A stretch of DNA of 64,000 bases from a bacterium SCSIO 12696 (GTDB lineage Bacteria > Pseudomonadota > Gammaproteobacteria > Pseudomonadales > Porticoccaceae). The translations under genes and the position numbers were made by a program. Under the pieces are notes generated by a model. The model was not told the DNA's origin. It searched no databases and worked only from the letters and a program-made list of their open reading frames with translations. Below, one piece after another: positions 56,113 through 64,000 of the stretch (its first letter is position 1; every line of letters starts with the position of its first letter). The stretch covers positions 1,736,001 to 1,800,000 of the forward strand of contig CP073744.1 of NCBI GenBank assembly GCA_024397955.1, written 5' to 3'.

Positions 56113-56145
56113 CCTGTGGTGGGAGTAGCTTACTGCGACCACAGG
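56113..56145 (+). promoter_or_regulatory. Hairpin upstream of fau
   Basis: A perfect 8-base inverted repeat (CCTGTGGT / ACCACAGG) encloses a 3x3 internal loop and a second 4-base stem (AGTA / TACT) with a 3-base loop. It ends 19 bases before the fau start codon. It could influence translation of fau or processing of the 6S-fau transcript. The rest of the 288-base spacer holds nothing else that I can support. Confidence 0.45.
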
Positions 56146-56164
56146 TGATCGGAACAAAAGCACC

Positions 56165-56746
56165 ATGAACAAAAACCAAATTCGCGCCGAAGTCCGCCAT
56201 CGCCGCCGCAGCTTGTCAGCGCAGCAGCAGCGCCATGCCGCCGAAGGCTTGTCGCGGCAGATAGCCAATTTGCCAGAGTTCCGCCGCGCTCGGCGCATCG
56301 CCCTGTATCTGGGCAACGATGGCGAGATTGACCCATTGCCCACGTTGCTGCTGGCAGAAGCAGCGGGCAAACGCTGTTACCTGCCGGTGTTGCACCCGCT
56401 CAAGCACAATCGCATTCACTTTGTGCCCTATCGCAGTGGTGATCGGCTAACCGTCAGCCATCTTGGCTACCCCGAGCCCTCTCTAACGGACGGCAACATT
56501 ACCCCAACTTGGGCGCTGGATATGATTCTGATGCCACTGGTCGCCTTTGATGCTTATGGCAATCGCATCGGCATGGGCGGAGGCTTCTACGACCGCACAC
56601 TGGCGTTTACCAAAACCAGCTCACGGCGACCCACGCTGATCGGTCTGGCTCACAGCTGCCAGCAATTGGATAACATCACCGCCAACTCCTGGGATATCCC
56701 ACTAGACGCTATCGCCACAGAATCCGCCGTGATTACCTGTCGATAG
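56165..56746 (+). CDS. fau: 5-formyltetrahydrofolate cyclo-ligase
   Basis: A 193-residue enzyme (YgfA) that converts 5-formyl-THF to methenyl-THF with ATP. It starts with N-Q-I-R-A-E-V-R-H-R-R-R and has L-Y-L-G-N-D-G-E-I-D, the D-M-I-L-M-P-L-V-A-F-D motif and N-R-I-G-M-G-G-G-F-Y-D-R. It lies downstream of 6S RNA, with which it is co-transcribed in E. coli. Confidence 0.95.
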   Translation: MNKNQIRAEVRHRRRSLSAQQQRHAAEGLSRQIANLPEFRRARRIALYLGNDGEIDPLPTLLLAEAAGKRCYLPVLHPLKHNRIHFVPYRSGDRLTVSHLGYPEPSLTDGNITPTWALDMILMPLVAFDAYGNRIGMGGGFYDRTLAFTKTSSRRPTLIGLAHSCQQLDNITANSWDIPLDAIATESAVITCR

Positions 56747-56797
56747 CTGGCAGCGGTATCGATATAATGCCGCTCACCCTGCTGAACCGAACTTCCA

Positions 56798-57475
56798 ATG
56801 ACCCAAGATGAACTCAAGCAAGCGGTTGCAAAGGCCGCTGTCGATTACACCCTGACCCGCATCAATGAAGACAGTATTGTCGGCATTGGTACCGGTTCTA
56901 CCGCCAACTGCTTTATTGACGCCCTAGCGGAACACAAGGCCAAATTTCGCGCCGCCGTGGCCAGCTCTGAAGCATCAGCTGAACGCCTGCGCAATCACGG
57001 TATCGAAGTGGTCGACCTCAATAGCGCCGGCACTCTGGATATCTACATCGACGGCGCTGACGAAACCAACCCAAAACTGGAACTGATCAAAGGCGGCGGT
57101 GCTGCCCTTACCCGGGAAAAAATCGTCGCCGCTGCGTCAAAAGAATTTGTGTGCATCGCCGACAGCAGCAAATGGGTGGATACTCTGGGTAACTTCCCAT
57201 TGCCTGTGGAAGTGATACCCATGGCCAGAAGCTATGTAGCCAGAGAGCTGACCAAGTTGGATTGTGATCCGGTATACCGGGAAGGCGTGGTGACCGATAA
57301 CGGCAATGTCATTCTCGACCTGTACAATTTCACCATTACCAATGCCCTCGAAACCGAAGCCCGAATCAACAGCATTGTCGGTGTCGTCACCAACGGTTTG
57401 TTTGCCCAACGCCCGGCAGATTTGTTATTGCTGGGCAGCGAGGCAGGCGTAAAGCAGATTCGTTCGGAGTCGTAA
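56798..57475 (+). CDS. rpiA: Ribose-5-phosphate isomerase A
   Basis: A 225-residue enzyme linking ribose 5-phosphate and ribulose 5-phosphate in the pentose phosphate pathway. Motifs [24 protein letters not shown] and [11 protein letters not shown] are intact. Length is typical (E. coli 219). Its product path also feeds the RibB substrate made use of by the rib operon in this window. Confidence 0.97.
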   Translation: MTQDELKQAVAKAAVDYTLTRINEDSIVGIGTGSTANCFIDALAEHKAKFRAAVASSEASAERLRNHGIEVVDLNSAGTLDIYIDGADETNPKLELIKGGGAALTREKIVAAASKEFVCIADSSKWVDTLGNFPLPVEVIPMARSYVARELTKLDCDPVYREGVVTDNGNVILDLYNFTITNALETEARINSIVGVVTNGLFAQRPADLLLLGSEAGVKQIRSES

Positions 57476-57551
57476 ACTTCACAAAGAATCCACACTGTTA
57501 GAGCAGCACTTACTGCACAATAGGGACGTTAATACACGCAAGGACACACAG

Positions 57552-58274
57552 ATGAGCACCCACAAACCCAATCACTTTCTCACGGCACTACTGATCGCCG
57601 CCGGACTCGCCACTGGCGGCTACTTTATCGGCCAGACCATGTACAACGCCAAGGTGGCGCTCAATACCGCTGAGGCCAAGGGGCTGGCTGAACGCCGGGT
57701 ACGGGCCGACCAGGCCAACTGGCAAATCCTGTTTACCGTGGATGGCAAGTCGAGAGACGATATTCCCCAACTCTATCAGCAAGCGGAGCAACACCAACAA
57801 ACCATTATCGCCTTGTTGTCAGAAAACGGTTTTGACGATAACGAATTAGATATTGGCGTGGTGGACTACCAATATCAGGAGTATCGGGACGAAGATCAAA
57901 ACCTGGTGGATCAATCCCATCAATTGGTCGGCTCCATCAGCGTGGAAACCGACAAAGTGGATTTGGTGGCTCAGGTGCGCACCAAGGTTAACAAGCTGAT
58001 TGCCACAGGCATGAACATCAGCAACCGCGCTCCCACCTATCGTTTTACCCGGCTCAACGAAATCAAGCCAGACATGTTGCGAGAAGCCACCAAAAACGCC
58101 CGCGTCGCCGCCAATGAATTTGCCGACAACGCCGGTGTCAAAGTGGGCGGTATTCGCGACGCCCGCCAAGGCAGTTTTTACGTGCGCGATGCGGGAGAAA
58201 ACTACGGCGACACCCAAAAGATCGACAAAGATGTGCGCGTCGTGACCACCATCACTTTTTACCTGACTGATTAG
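57552..58274 (+). CDS. SIMPL domain (DUF541) protein
   Basis: A 240-residue protein with an N-terminal membrane anchor (about 11-29) and a SIMPL/DUF541 domain (about 40-235), a fold of BP26/OMP28-type periplasmic proteins. A-E-R-R-V-R-A-D near 46 and G-x-K-V-G-G-I-R-D-A-R-Q-G near 198 fit. Function unknown; the domain often forms rings. It lies 76 bases after rpiA and 40 bases before the protease gene. Confidence 0.82.
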   Translation: MSTHKPNHFLTALLIAAGLATGGYFIGQTMYNAKVALNTAEAKGLAERRVRADQANWQILFTVDGKSRDDIPQLYQQAEQHQQTIIALLSENGFDDNELDIGVVDYQYQEYRDEDQNLVDQSHQLVGSISVETDKVDLVAQVRTKVNKLIATGMNISNRAPTYRFTRLNEIKPDMLREATKNARVAANEFADNAGVKVGGIRDARQGSFYVRDAGENYGDTQKIDKDVRVVTTITFYLTD

Positions 58275-58314
58275 AGTTATACCCAGCGTTAAAGACGAAA
58301 GGAGTCAAATAACC

Positions 58315-59427
58315 GTGAAACGTCACTTTTTATTGGGCTTATCCGCACTGTTGGCAACCAGCTTGCTACTACCAGTGGCGAGTGCCGGGCAAATCTACAA
58401 ATACAAAGACAAAAACGGCCGTTGGGTCTACACCGATAAAAAGCCCGCCGAAAATAAAAGTGCCGAGGTTATTAGTGATAAAAAGACTTCTATCGGCAGC
58501 ACTTCTGACACTGGTCCCAAAGTTGACCTACAGGAACAATTGCAAAGCAAATACTCTACTGGTTCGCCTGAGCTAAAAGCTTCACTCGCGGTAGTCACCT
58601 TGCGAACCAATACCGGCTCGGGTTCTGGTTTTTTTGTTAGCGATAACGGTTATTTAATTACCAACAAGCACGTGGTACGACCCAAGGGGTTTTCTAATCA
58701 TCGACAGCAACAACAAAGCCTTGAAAGGGAAGCGCAAAACCTCCAACGCAGATTCTCCTACTTAAAAGAGGAGAAATCACGGATCGCTACGAACGAACAA
58801 ACCTTGCGAGACATGAAAAAATCGGTAGACGCTCCAGGACTTTACCGAAACCCTGTCACCCGTGAAGAGTACGAAACACACCGCACAAATCATATACAAC
58901 GAAAAAAAGATTACAAAAAGGATTTAGCCGAAGCCCAGCAACAACAGAAAGAACTGAGAAGGCGCCAAAGAGATTTCAACTTAGCCAGTTCGAGCGCATC
59001 GATCACCAAGCGATTTTCGATCTTTCTGAAAGACGCCACTGAGCTCAAAGTCAAGCTAATTAAAATTTCCAAAGAACACGATTTGGCACTCCTAAAGCTC
59101 GATGGCCACAGAACTCCGTTCTTAATGCCCGCCGACTATCAGTGGCCTCGACAATCCCAACAAGTATTCGCTATTGGCAGCCCTTTAAGCCAAAGCAATT
59201 CAATCACTGCTGGCAAAGTCACCACTGTAAAAGAAAACCGCATCTTGGTAGATGCCACTATTCTGCCTGGCAGCAGTGGCGGCCCACTGATTGATAATGA
59301 GGGCAACTTACTTGGGGTTAATACTCAGCGAATAATTGACAACCGTTTTAATGGTGCTAACGGTTTTGGAGTGGCGATTCCCAAGAAAGTGGTGATCGAA
59401 GAATTTGGGCAGTTTATTGGTAAGTAA
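58315..59427 (+). CDS. Exported trypsin-like serine protease with DUF4124 and coiled-coil insertion
   Basis: A 370-residue secreted protein: signal peptide (1-24), a DUF4124 domain (about 24-60; G-Q-I-Y-K-Y-K-D-K-N-G) and an S1-type protease domain. The triad is His119 (L-I-T-N-K-H-V-V), Asp256 (E-H-D-L-A-L-L-K) and Ser321 (P-G-S-S-G-G-P). Between His and Asp lies an extra region of about 105 residues (123-230) rich in Gln/Glu/Lys/Arg that reads as a coiled coil; HtrA-like proteases have only a short loop there. No PDZ domain follows. It uses GTG at 58315 and is the last gene before a strong terminator. Confidence 0.85.
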   Translation: MKRHFLLGLSALLATSLLLPVASAGQIYKYKDKNGRWVYTDKKPAENKSAEVISDKKTSIGSTSDTGPKVDLQEQLQSKYSTGSPELKASLAVVTLRTNTGSGSGFFVSDNGYLITNKHVVRPKGFSNHRQQQQSLEREAQNLQRRFSYLKEEKSRIATNEQTLRDMKKSVDAPGLYRNPVTREEYETHRTNHIQRKKDYKKDLAEAQQQQKELRRRQRDFNLASSSASITKRFSIFLKDATELKVKLIKISKEHDLALLKLDGHRTPFLMPADYQWPRQSQQVFAIGSPLSQSNSITAGKVTTVKENRILVDATILPGSSGGPLIDNEGNLLGVNTQRIIDNRFNGANGFGVAIPKKVVIEEFGQFIGK

Positions 59428-59540
59428 CGAAGCCATTACACGCAAAATTCTCCAATCAATAGAAGCTCTCCCAGACAGCAAAGCAAACACTCCAAACATA
59501 AAGATCAAATAATCAGCAATCCATATTTCAAATACCCAAT

Positions 59541-59573
59541 AAAAAACCGGCGCAAAATGCGCCGGTTTTTTAT
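59541..59573. terminator. Bidirectional terminator after the protease gene
   Basis: A hairpin with arms AACCGGCGCA / TGCGCCGGTT around a short AAA loop, with A- and T-runs on both sides. It lies about 115 bases after the protease stop and about 15 bases beyond the stop of the convergent gene at 59588, so it can end both transcripts. Confidence 0.9.
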
Positions 59574-59587
59574 TATCTAGCAAAGCC

Positions 59588-60991
59588 TTACCCCTGATAC
59601 CCATGCAAGCCCTTGCGCTTGATAAGCTCGACTACTTTAGGCTCCAACGCGGCCTCCCAGGCACCGGGGCCATCACTAATGGTAGGCATCAACTCCCGAG
59701 CCGAAATACCCAATAGATTGGGGTCATAGCCTTCGGCGTCTACCAGCTTGTTATTGTGAATCACTTGCTGAGCAACGTATTTGAGATTATCTGCAAACTG
59801 CAAATCCTTGAGCTGAGTAATCGCACCGTCTTTTTCTACTGGATAAACAATGACATTGGTGTTGTCGGCAAACAGCTTGCCCAACCCCTCCAACGCGCCA
59901 CCTTCCAGGTCGTTGTAGAAGTCGAGATCAAACAAGTAGTTTTGAACATCACCGGTTTTCATCAAAATGGCAATGGCTTCCTTAGTGTGGCGACGGAACC
60001 AGGAGCGTAAGCTAAAGTAACGCACGTAGTCTGACAGCAGTACCGGCAAGCCCATGGCATTGGCCAGCTCCACTCTCAGCAAAAAGTCATTGTCATCCAG
60101 CTTGTCGTTGCTCATCACCTGAGACATAGACACTTCCGCCAGACGCACAATACGCTCTGGGTTCACCCCCGCTTTTTTCTGCAGGTGCTGGGTGCCCACA
60201 TGCTCCATATCCGTATGCACCAATGTGGGCAATCGGAAAGAGCTGCGCATTACCGCCACGGGTTTTTTATAGAGGAAGTCGCGAGGCACTACCGGAGTGC
60301 CACTTTCATCAAACAATACTGCACGGGTGAGCCAGGAGTTCACCAGGTACAGGTTGGTCAAGCGATTATCAACGTAAGAAAACCCTGGACCGGAGAAGTC
60401 GATTAAGTCCACTTCAATGCGCCCCTGGCCAATACCGTCCAACAGGGATTCGATCAACCACTTGGGCTTGTGACTGTAGTTGTACGCCGCGTAAATCAGA
60501 TTAACACCGAGAATGCCCAGTGCCTCAGATTGCAACTCATTGGTGTTATCGAGCATGCGCACGTGGCAGACAATCTCACAGGGTTCCTCCTTGGGGCGCA
60601 GCTGCAAGCGAACACCAATCCAGCCGTGACATTCATTGCCGCCCTTAAAGCTGCGCGCAGTGACCGTCGCCGCATAAGAGAAAAAGGTAGACATGGACGG
60701 GCGAACTTCCGCCAGGCGATTCACACACAGCTCAAACTCCAGGTTCAGCATTTGGTGAACCCGCTCGCGACTCACATAACGGCCCGCTTTGCCGTAAATG
60801 GCGTCACTGACGGTCATATCGTAAGCCGAGCTGGTCTTGGCAATGGTTCCCGCCGCCGCCCCGGCTTTAAAAAACTGTCTTGCCACCTCTTGGCCAGCGC
60901 CAATTTCCACAATCGTACCGTACTTGTGTTCGTCCAGATTGATGGACAAGGCTTTCTGTTCGGTGGAAATGTTTTTATCCCGTTCAAGCAT
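59588..60991 (-). CDS. Conserved protein of unknown function
   Basis: A 467-residue cytoplasmic protein with no signal peptide or membrane segment. I recognise it as a conserved family found in many marine bacteria and cyanobacteria, typified by the start M-L-E-R-D-K-N-x-S-T-E-Q-K-A-L and the segment E-I-G-A-G-Q-E-V-A-R-x-F-F. The family is annotated inconsistently in databases (for example as a TonB receptor or nucleotide adenylyltransferase), and neither name is supported by the sequence here. Start is ATG 60991; the frame runs 16 codons further up. It follows the Ycf46-like ATPase by 157 bases on the same strand. Confidence 0.7.
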   Translation of the reverse strand: MLERDKNISTEQKALSINLDEHKYGTIVEIGAGQEVARQFFKAGAAAGTIAKTSSAYDMTVSDAIYGKAGRYVSRERVHQMLNLEFELCVNRLAEVRPSMSTFFSYAATVTARSFKGGNECHGWIGVRLQLRPKEEPCEIVCHVRMLDNTNELQSEALGILGVNLIYAAYNYSHKPKWLIESLLDGIGQGRIEVDLIDFSGPGFSYVDNRLTNLYLVNSWLTRAVLFDESGTPVVPRDFLYKKPVAVMRSSFRLPTLVHTDMEHVGTQHLQKKAGVNPERIVRLAEVSMSQVMSNDKLDDNDFLLRVELANAMGLPVLLSDYVRYFSLRSWFRRHTKEAIAILMKTGDVQNYLFDLDFYNDLEGGALEGLGKLFADNTNVIVYPVEKDGAITQLKDLQFADNLKYVAQQVIHNNKLVDAEGYDPNLLGISARELMPTISDGPGAWEAALEPKVVELIKRKGLHGYQG

Positions 60992-61148
60992 GGCTCGGAT
61001 TCCAGTTTTTGTTATGTGGTCACAAAACCCAAAGGGCATAAAGAATGTAGGGCCATAAGGGTATCACCATCTGCGGCTGGTCAAAACTCCCCGATCGGAC
61101 AATCCCTAATAACCGCAGCCAATCACAGCGCCAAAAGATCAAGGAATG

Positions 61149-62630
61149 TTATACAGAGATCACGCCACGTTCATTGGCCCAGGCACGCAACAATGCAATG
61201 CGCTCTGCCATCACCTGAGAGAGAGGCGCGGTATTTTGTATCTCATTAACGACCGATGCGGTAGTGGGCTGATCACTGCTGGCCCTGGCCGAATAAATCG
61301 CAGCAACCACCACTTGCTCGATTTCCGCACCGGAAAAGCCCTCACTGGCCTGCGCCAGTTGCTGCAAATCAAAGTCATTGCAGTTGAGCTGGCGCTTGTC
61401 CAGGTGAATACGAAAGATATCGCAGCGGGTGGCCAGATCTGGCAAATCCACAAAAAACAGCTCATCAAAGCGGCCTTTGCGCACCAGCTCTGGCGGTAAT
61501 TTGGATATATCGTTGGCCGTGGCCACCATAAACACTGGTTGGCTTCGCTCCGCCATCCAGGTGAGCAAGGTACCGAGAACACGCTGGGACAGCGCACTGT
61601 CGCTACCGTCGGTAGCCAGACCCTTCTCAATTTCATCAATCCACAACACACAGGGCGACATACGCTCTGCCATGGCCAGGGATTCCCGCAAATTGCGTTC
61701 GGTCTCGCCGTGGTACTTGTTATACAGGGCGGCCATATCCAGGCGCAGCAGCGGCACCCCCCAAACCCCAGCTACCGCTTTGGCGGATAAGCTTTTACCG
61801 CCCCCCTGAACGCCGGTCAGCAGAATGCCACGAGGCGGATCCACATCACCGTGTTCACCCAAAAACACCTGCCGGCGTTTGTTGAGCCACTCTTTGAGGG
61901 TATTCATACCCGCCACATCACTGAATTTCTCAGTGCGGTATTCGTAACTCAGCACCCCTTCCATGTCCATCAACTGAAACTTGGCTTTGTTGATTTCCGG
62001 CAGATCGTCTTCGGTAATCGCGCCATCATCGACGATGGCGCCGCGCACCAAACGGCGCACTTCGGAGTGGGTGAGCCCCTTGAGATTAGCCACCAGTTGC
62101 TTGAGTGTGGCATTGTCGGTTTTTACCTTGCGGGAATTATTGCGCTTCGACCAGTTCGCCGCCTCCTCGCGCACCAACGTGGATATTTGCTCTTCACTGG
62201 GCAAGCTCATGGAGAAACGCGCCGATAACCGCGCCAGCTCCCCCGGCAACGACAAGCGGTGACTGAGCAACACAATGGCACTTTTCAAGCCGCTGTGGCG
62301 ATAGCAGTAATCCTTGAGCAGGCGAATATTTTTGGGGTGATCCTCCAGCCAGGGGTGAAAATCGCACAGGCAGTAGATACCGGGCTCGGCCTGGCTTTTC
62401 AGGTAGTTCAGCACCTGCTCTGGCTCCGAATGCTGGGCACCCTGCTGCAATTGCAGGCCAAAACCCGCGTTGCGCAGGCCGTCAGTGACTGTCCAGCTAA
62501 ACAAAGGCAAATCGCGCTGACGAGCGACCCGTTGCAACAGGTCGATGGCGCGACGCTCGTCGTAAGTTTCCAGCACCACCAGGGAAATGTGCGCGTCGAT
62601 GACCAGCCCCAGATCATTGGCATCCTGCAT
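61149..62630 (-). CDS. Ycf46-like AAA ATPase
   Basis: A 493-residue AAA+ ATPase. The N-terminal half (1-235) holds the alpha/beta Ycf46-type region. The ATPase domain has Walker A G-V-Q-G-G-G-K-S (about 273-280), Walker B V-L-W-I-D-E (about 328-333), sensor 1 A-T-A-N-D and the arginine finger segment R-K-G-R-F-D-E. In cyanobacteria Ycf46 affects inorganic carbon use. I chose ATG 62630 with GGAG 6 bases upstream over the ATG four codons up. It may act with the conserved unknown gene that follows. Confidence 0.88.
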   Translation of the reverse strand: MQDANDLGLVIDAHISLVVLETYDERRAIDLLQRVARQRDLPLFSWTVTDGLRNAGFGLQLQQGAQHSEPEQVLNYLKSQAEPGIYCLCDFHPWLEDHPKNIRLLKDYCYRHSGLKSAIVLLSHRLSLPGELARLSARFSMSLPSEEQISTLVREEAANWSKRNNSRKVKTDNATLKQLVANLKGLTHSEVRRLVRGAIVDDGAITEDDLPEINKAKFQLMDMEGVLSYEYRTEKFSDVAGMNTLKEWLNKRRQVFLGEHGDVDPPRGILLTGVQGGGKSLSAKAVAGVWGVPLLRLDMAALYNKYHGETERNLRESLAMAERMSPCVLWIDEIEKGLATDGSDSALSQRVLGTLLTWMAERSQPVFMVATANDISKLPPELVRKGRFDELFFVDLPDLATRCDIFRIHLDKRQLNCNDFDLQQLAQASEGFSGAEIEQVVVAAIYSARASSDQPTTASVVNEIQNTAPLSQVMAERIALLRAWANERGVISV

Positions 62631-62747
62631 GCCGCTCTCCATTGTTTTTACTGTGGGTTTTATTGCTGGAGATCAATTCTACCCGGGTTTACAGAATTGG
62701 CCAGTGGCGGTTTTGGTATACTGCCTCCAGACTTAACAGGAACGACT

Positions 62748-63392
62748 ATGAGCCAACGCACCCTGACCCTATTCGACAAACTGATTACCGAGTTGGACGC
62801 CGGATTGCGCACCGTAGCCGCACAGGCACCAAAGCCGACACGCTCTTCACCGGCGGAGGTTGCAGCAGAGGCCGAGCTGGACACTCAGCAGCGCCGGCAC
62901 GCCGCCGGACTGATGCGGGTTAACCACTCTGGCGAAGTGTGTGCTCAGGCCCTGTATCGTGGCCAGGCATTAACCGCCAAGCTGCCGGAAGTGCGCGCAG
63001 AAATGGAGCATGCTGCGGATGAGGAAATAGACCATCTGGCATGGTGCGAACAGCGCCTGCAACAGCTGGGCAGCCACAGCAGTGCGCTCAACCCATTGTG
63101 GTATGGAATGTCGTTTGCGATCGGGGCCGGTGCCGGTCTGGTCAGTGACCGCTTGAGCCTGGGTTTTGTCGCGGCCACGGAAGATCAGGTGTGTAAGCAC
63201 CTGGAAAGCCACTTGCATGAACTGCCTGAAGAAGACGCAAAAAGCCGCGCAGTGGTCAGCCAGATGTTGGAAGATGAAGCTCGCCACTCTCACGCCGCAT
63301 TGGAAGCGGGCGGTCTGGCCTTTCCCGGGCCGGTAAAAGCGGTGATGACGGCAATCTCGAAGGCGATGACCAAGACAAGTTATCGAATTTAA
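62748..63392 (+). CDS. coq7: Coq7-type demethoxyubiquinone hydroxylase
   Basis: A 214-residue di-iron monooxygenase of ubiquinone synthesis that hydroxylates demethoxyubiquinol. The carboxylate-bridged ligands are in R-V-N-H-S-G-E (Glu63), D-E-E-I-D-H (Glu93, His96) and a second set with L-E-D-E-A-R-H near the end. The real start is ATG 62748, 48 bases after TATACTGCC; a long open frame upstream is only the antisense of the Ycf46-like gene. Pseudomonas uses Coq7 in place of the flavin UbiF. Confidence 0.95.
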   Translation: MSQRTLTLFDKLITELDAGLRTVAAQAPKPTRSSPAEVAAEAELDTQQRRHAAGLMRVNHSGEVCAQALYRGQALTAKLPEVRAEMEHAADEEIDHLAWCEQRLQQLGSHSSALNPLWYGMSFAIGAGAGLVSDRLSLGFVAATEDQVCKHLESHLHELPEEDAKSRAVVSQMLEDEARHSHAALEAGGLAFPGPVKAVMTAISKAMTKTSYRI

Positions 63393-63422
63393 ACAGCAGA
63401 CAGATCAACGGCTGCTCGCAGC

Positions 63423-64000
63423 TTAAAGAACCAACTCCTGCTGCTCGTCAGGCGCTCGCTCACTGCGCATTTCCTCAACCACCTGGACGACCTTGCTGAC
63501 AATCCAGCGATGCATGGGTGACGTGGCAATGCGACGGTGACTGACGATGCTCAGCGGGAAAAATGGCTCCACCTGAAGACTTTCCGGCAACGGCTTACGA
63601 ACAATGTCGTAGAACTCACCCTCTACCTCCAGATCCTGGAGGCTGCCGATCATCAGGCAGTCGGTATTGAACACGGTATCCAGAGCCGTCATTAATTGCG
63701 TAGTGACCAATAGCTTTTCACGGGTATAACCCTGACGAGCCAACCACTGGTCAAACAACGTGGATGAACGCGAGGCAATAGACTCCGTATTGAGCATGTA
63801 GTAGTGGACCCACTTATAGCGAAGCATCCGCTCTACGGTCAGCTCATCATCAGCCAACGGATGGCCACGACGCATCCAGCAGGCCAGGGTGAAGCCACTC
63901 AAGGGGGTTGTATCAAAGTCTTCTGGCAATTCCTCTTCACGCTCAATGGCAAAATCCACAGTGCCATCTTCCAGCCTCTGCTCATAAGCCCCCAGCTCCC
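63423..64000 (-). CDS. LysR-family regulator, C-terminal part (cut by window edge)
   Basis: The window shows about the last 192 residues of a LysR-type transcriptional regulator; the frame stays open to position 64000, so the helix-turn-helix N-terminus lies outside. The substrate-binding domain is seen from D-F-A-I-E and G-H-P-L-A-D-D-E-L-T-V-E-R-M, a typical D(hydrophobic)-A-I then H-P-L-A. The target genes are not known; coq7 is convergent and need not be regulated by it. Confidence 0.85.
   Translation of the reverse strand, partial: ELGAYEQRLEDGTVDFAIEREEELPEDFDTTPLSGFTLACWMRRGHPLADDELTVERMLRYKWVHYYMLNTESIASRSSTLFDQWLARQGYTREKLLVTTQLMTALDTVFNTDCLMIGSLQDLEVEGEFYDIVRKPLPESLQVEPFFPLSIVSHRRIATSPMHRWIVSKVVQVVEEMRSERAPDEQQELVL

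Noticed and set aside
55944..56168. 74-codon frame between 6S RNA and fau
   Set aside because: Composition is not protein-like, there is no ribosome-binding site, and it runs through the hairpin into the fau start.
62259..62747. Upstream extension of the coq7 frame
   Set aside because: Antisense to the Ycf46-like ATPase; conserved Coq7 similarity begins only after ATG 62748.

Overview
The window is a dense stretch of a gammaproteobacterial chromosome, probably a marine Cellvibrionales/Pseudomonadales relative. The evidence is gene order. The run pilG-H-I-J-K-chpA-chpC / gshB-tonB-yqgE-ruvX / pilU-pilT / yggS-proC-yggT-metX-metW-DUF4426-rdgB-hemW closely follows the arrangement known from Pseudomonas. 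The blocks gpmI-envC-ctpA and zapA-6S RNA-fau are also classic gammaproteobacterial neighbourhoods. No tRNA, rRNA, transposase, integrase or CRISPR array was seen.

Layout. Positions 41-4840 hold a minus-strand light-repair operon: a DUF3429 membrane protein, an FAD oxidoreductase, a class I photolyase, an iron-sulfur (6-4)-type photolyase and a DCC-family thiol protein. 4927-7582 carries an SRPBCC protein, a gamma carbonic anhydrase, secB, grxC and a rhodanese-like membrane protein. 7716-12298 is gpmI, envC, ctpA and a small DUF6316 protein. 12391-20162 is a ten-gene minus-strand run (glyA, nrdR, ribD, ribE, ribBA, ribH, nusB, thiL, pgpA, ribA) that makes riboflavin and one-carbon units. 20364-24846 has a DUF3179 protein, a YejK-like nucleoid protein, a nitrilase and sdaA. 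24907-36209 is the Pil-Chp chemosensory operon for type IV pilus twitching. 36552-47151 holds glutathione, RuvX, the pilT/pilU retraction ATPases, proline and methionine genes and rdgB.

47246-51603 is the accessory part. It has an AT-rich pentapeptide-repeat membrane protein, then hemW and ybaN, then a lipoprotein that joins a MACPF-like pore-forming domain to a phage tail-collar-like C-terminus, facing a small orphan membrane protein. 51633-58274 returns to housekeeping: aminopeptidases, a UPF0149 protein, a ZapB-like coiled coil, zapA, 6S RNA, fau, rpiA and a SIMPL protein. 58315-64000 holds an unusual trypsin-like protease with a coiled-coil insertion, a conserved protein of unknown function, a Ycf46-like AAA ATPase, coq7 and a LysR regulator cut by the window edge.

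The genes mostly serve envelope growth, pilus motility, cofactor synthesis and DNA repair. The strongest candidate for something undescribed is the MACPF/tail-collar lipoprotein at 49690-51147. The protease at 58315, the pentapeptide membrane protein at 47246, and the Pil-Chp variant that lacks chpB and has an acidic PilJ tail come next.
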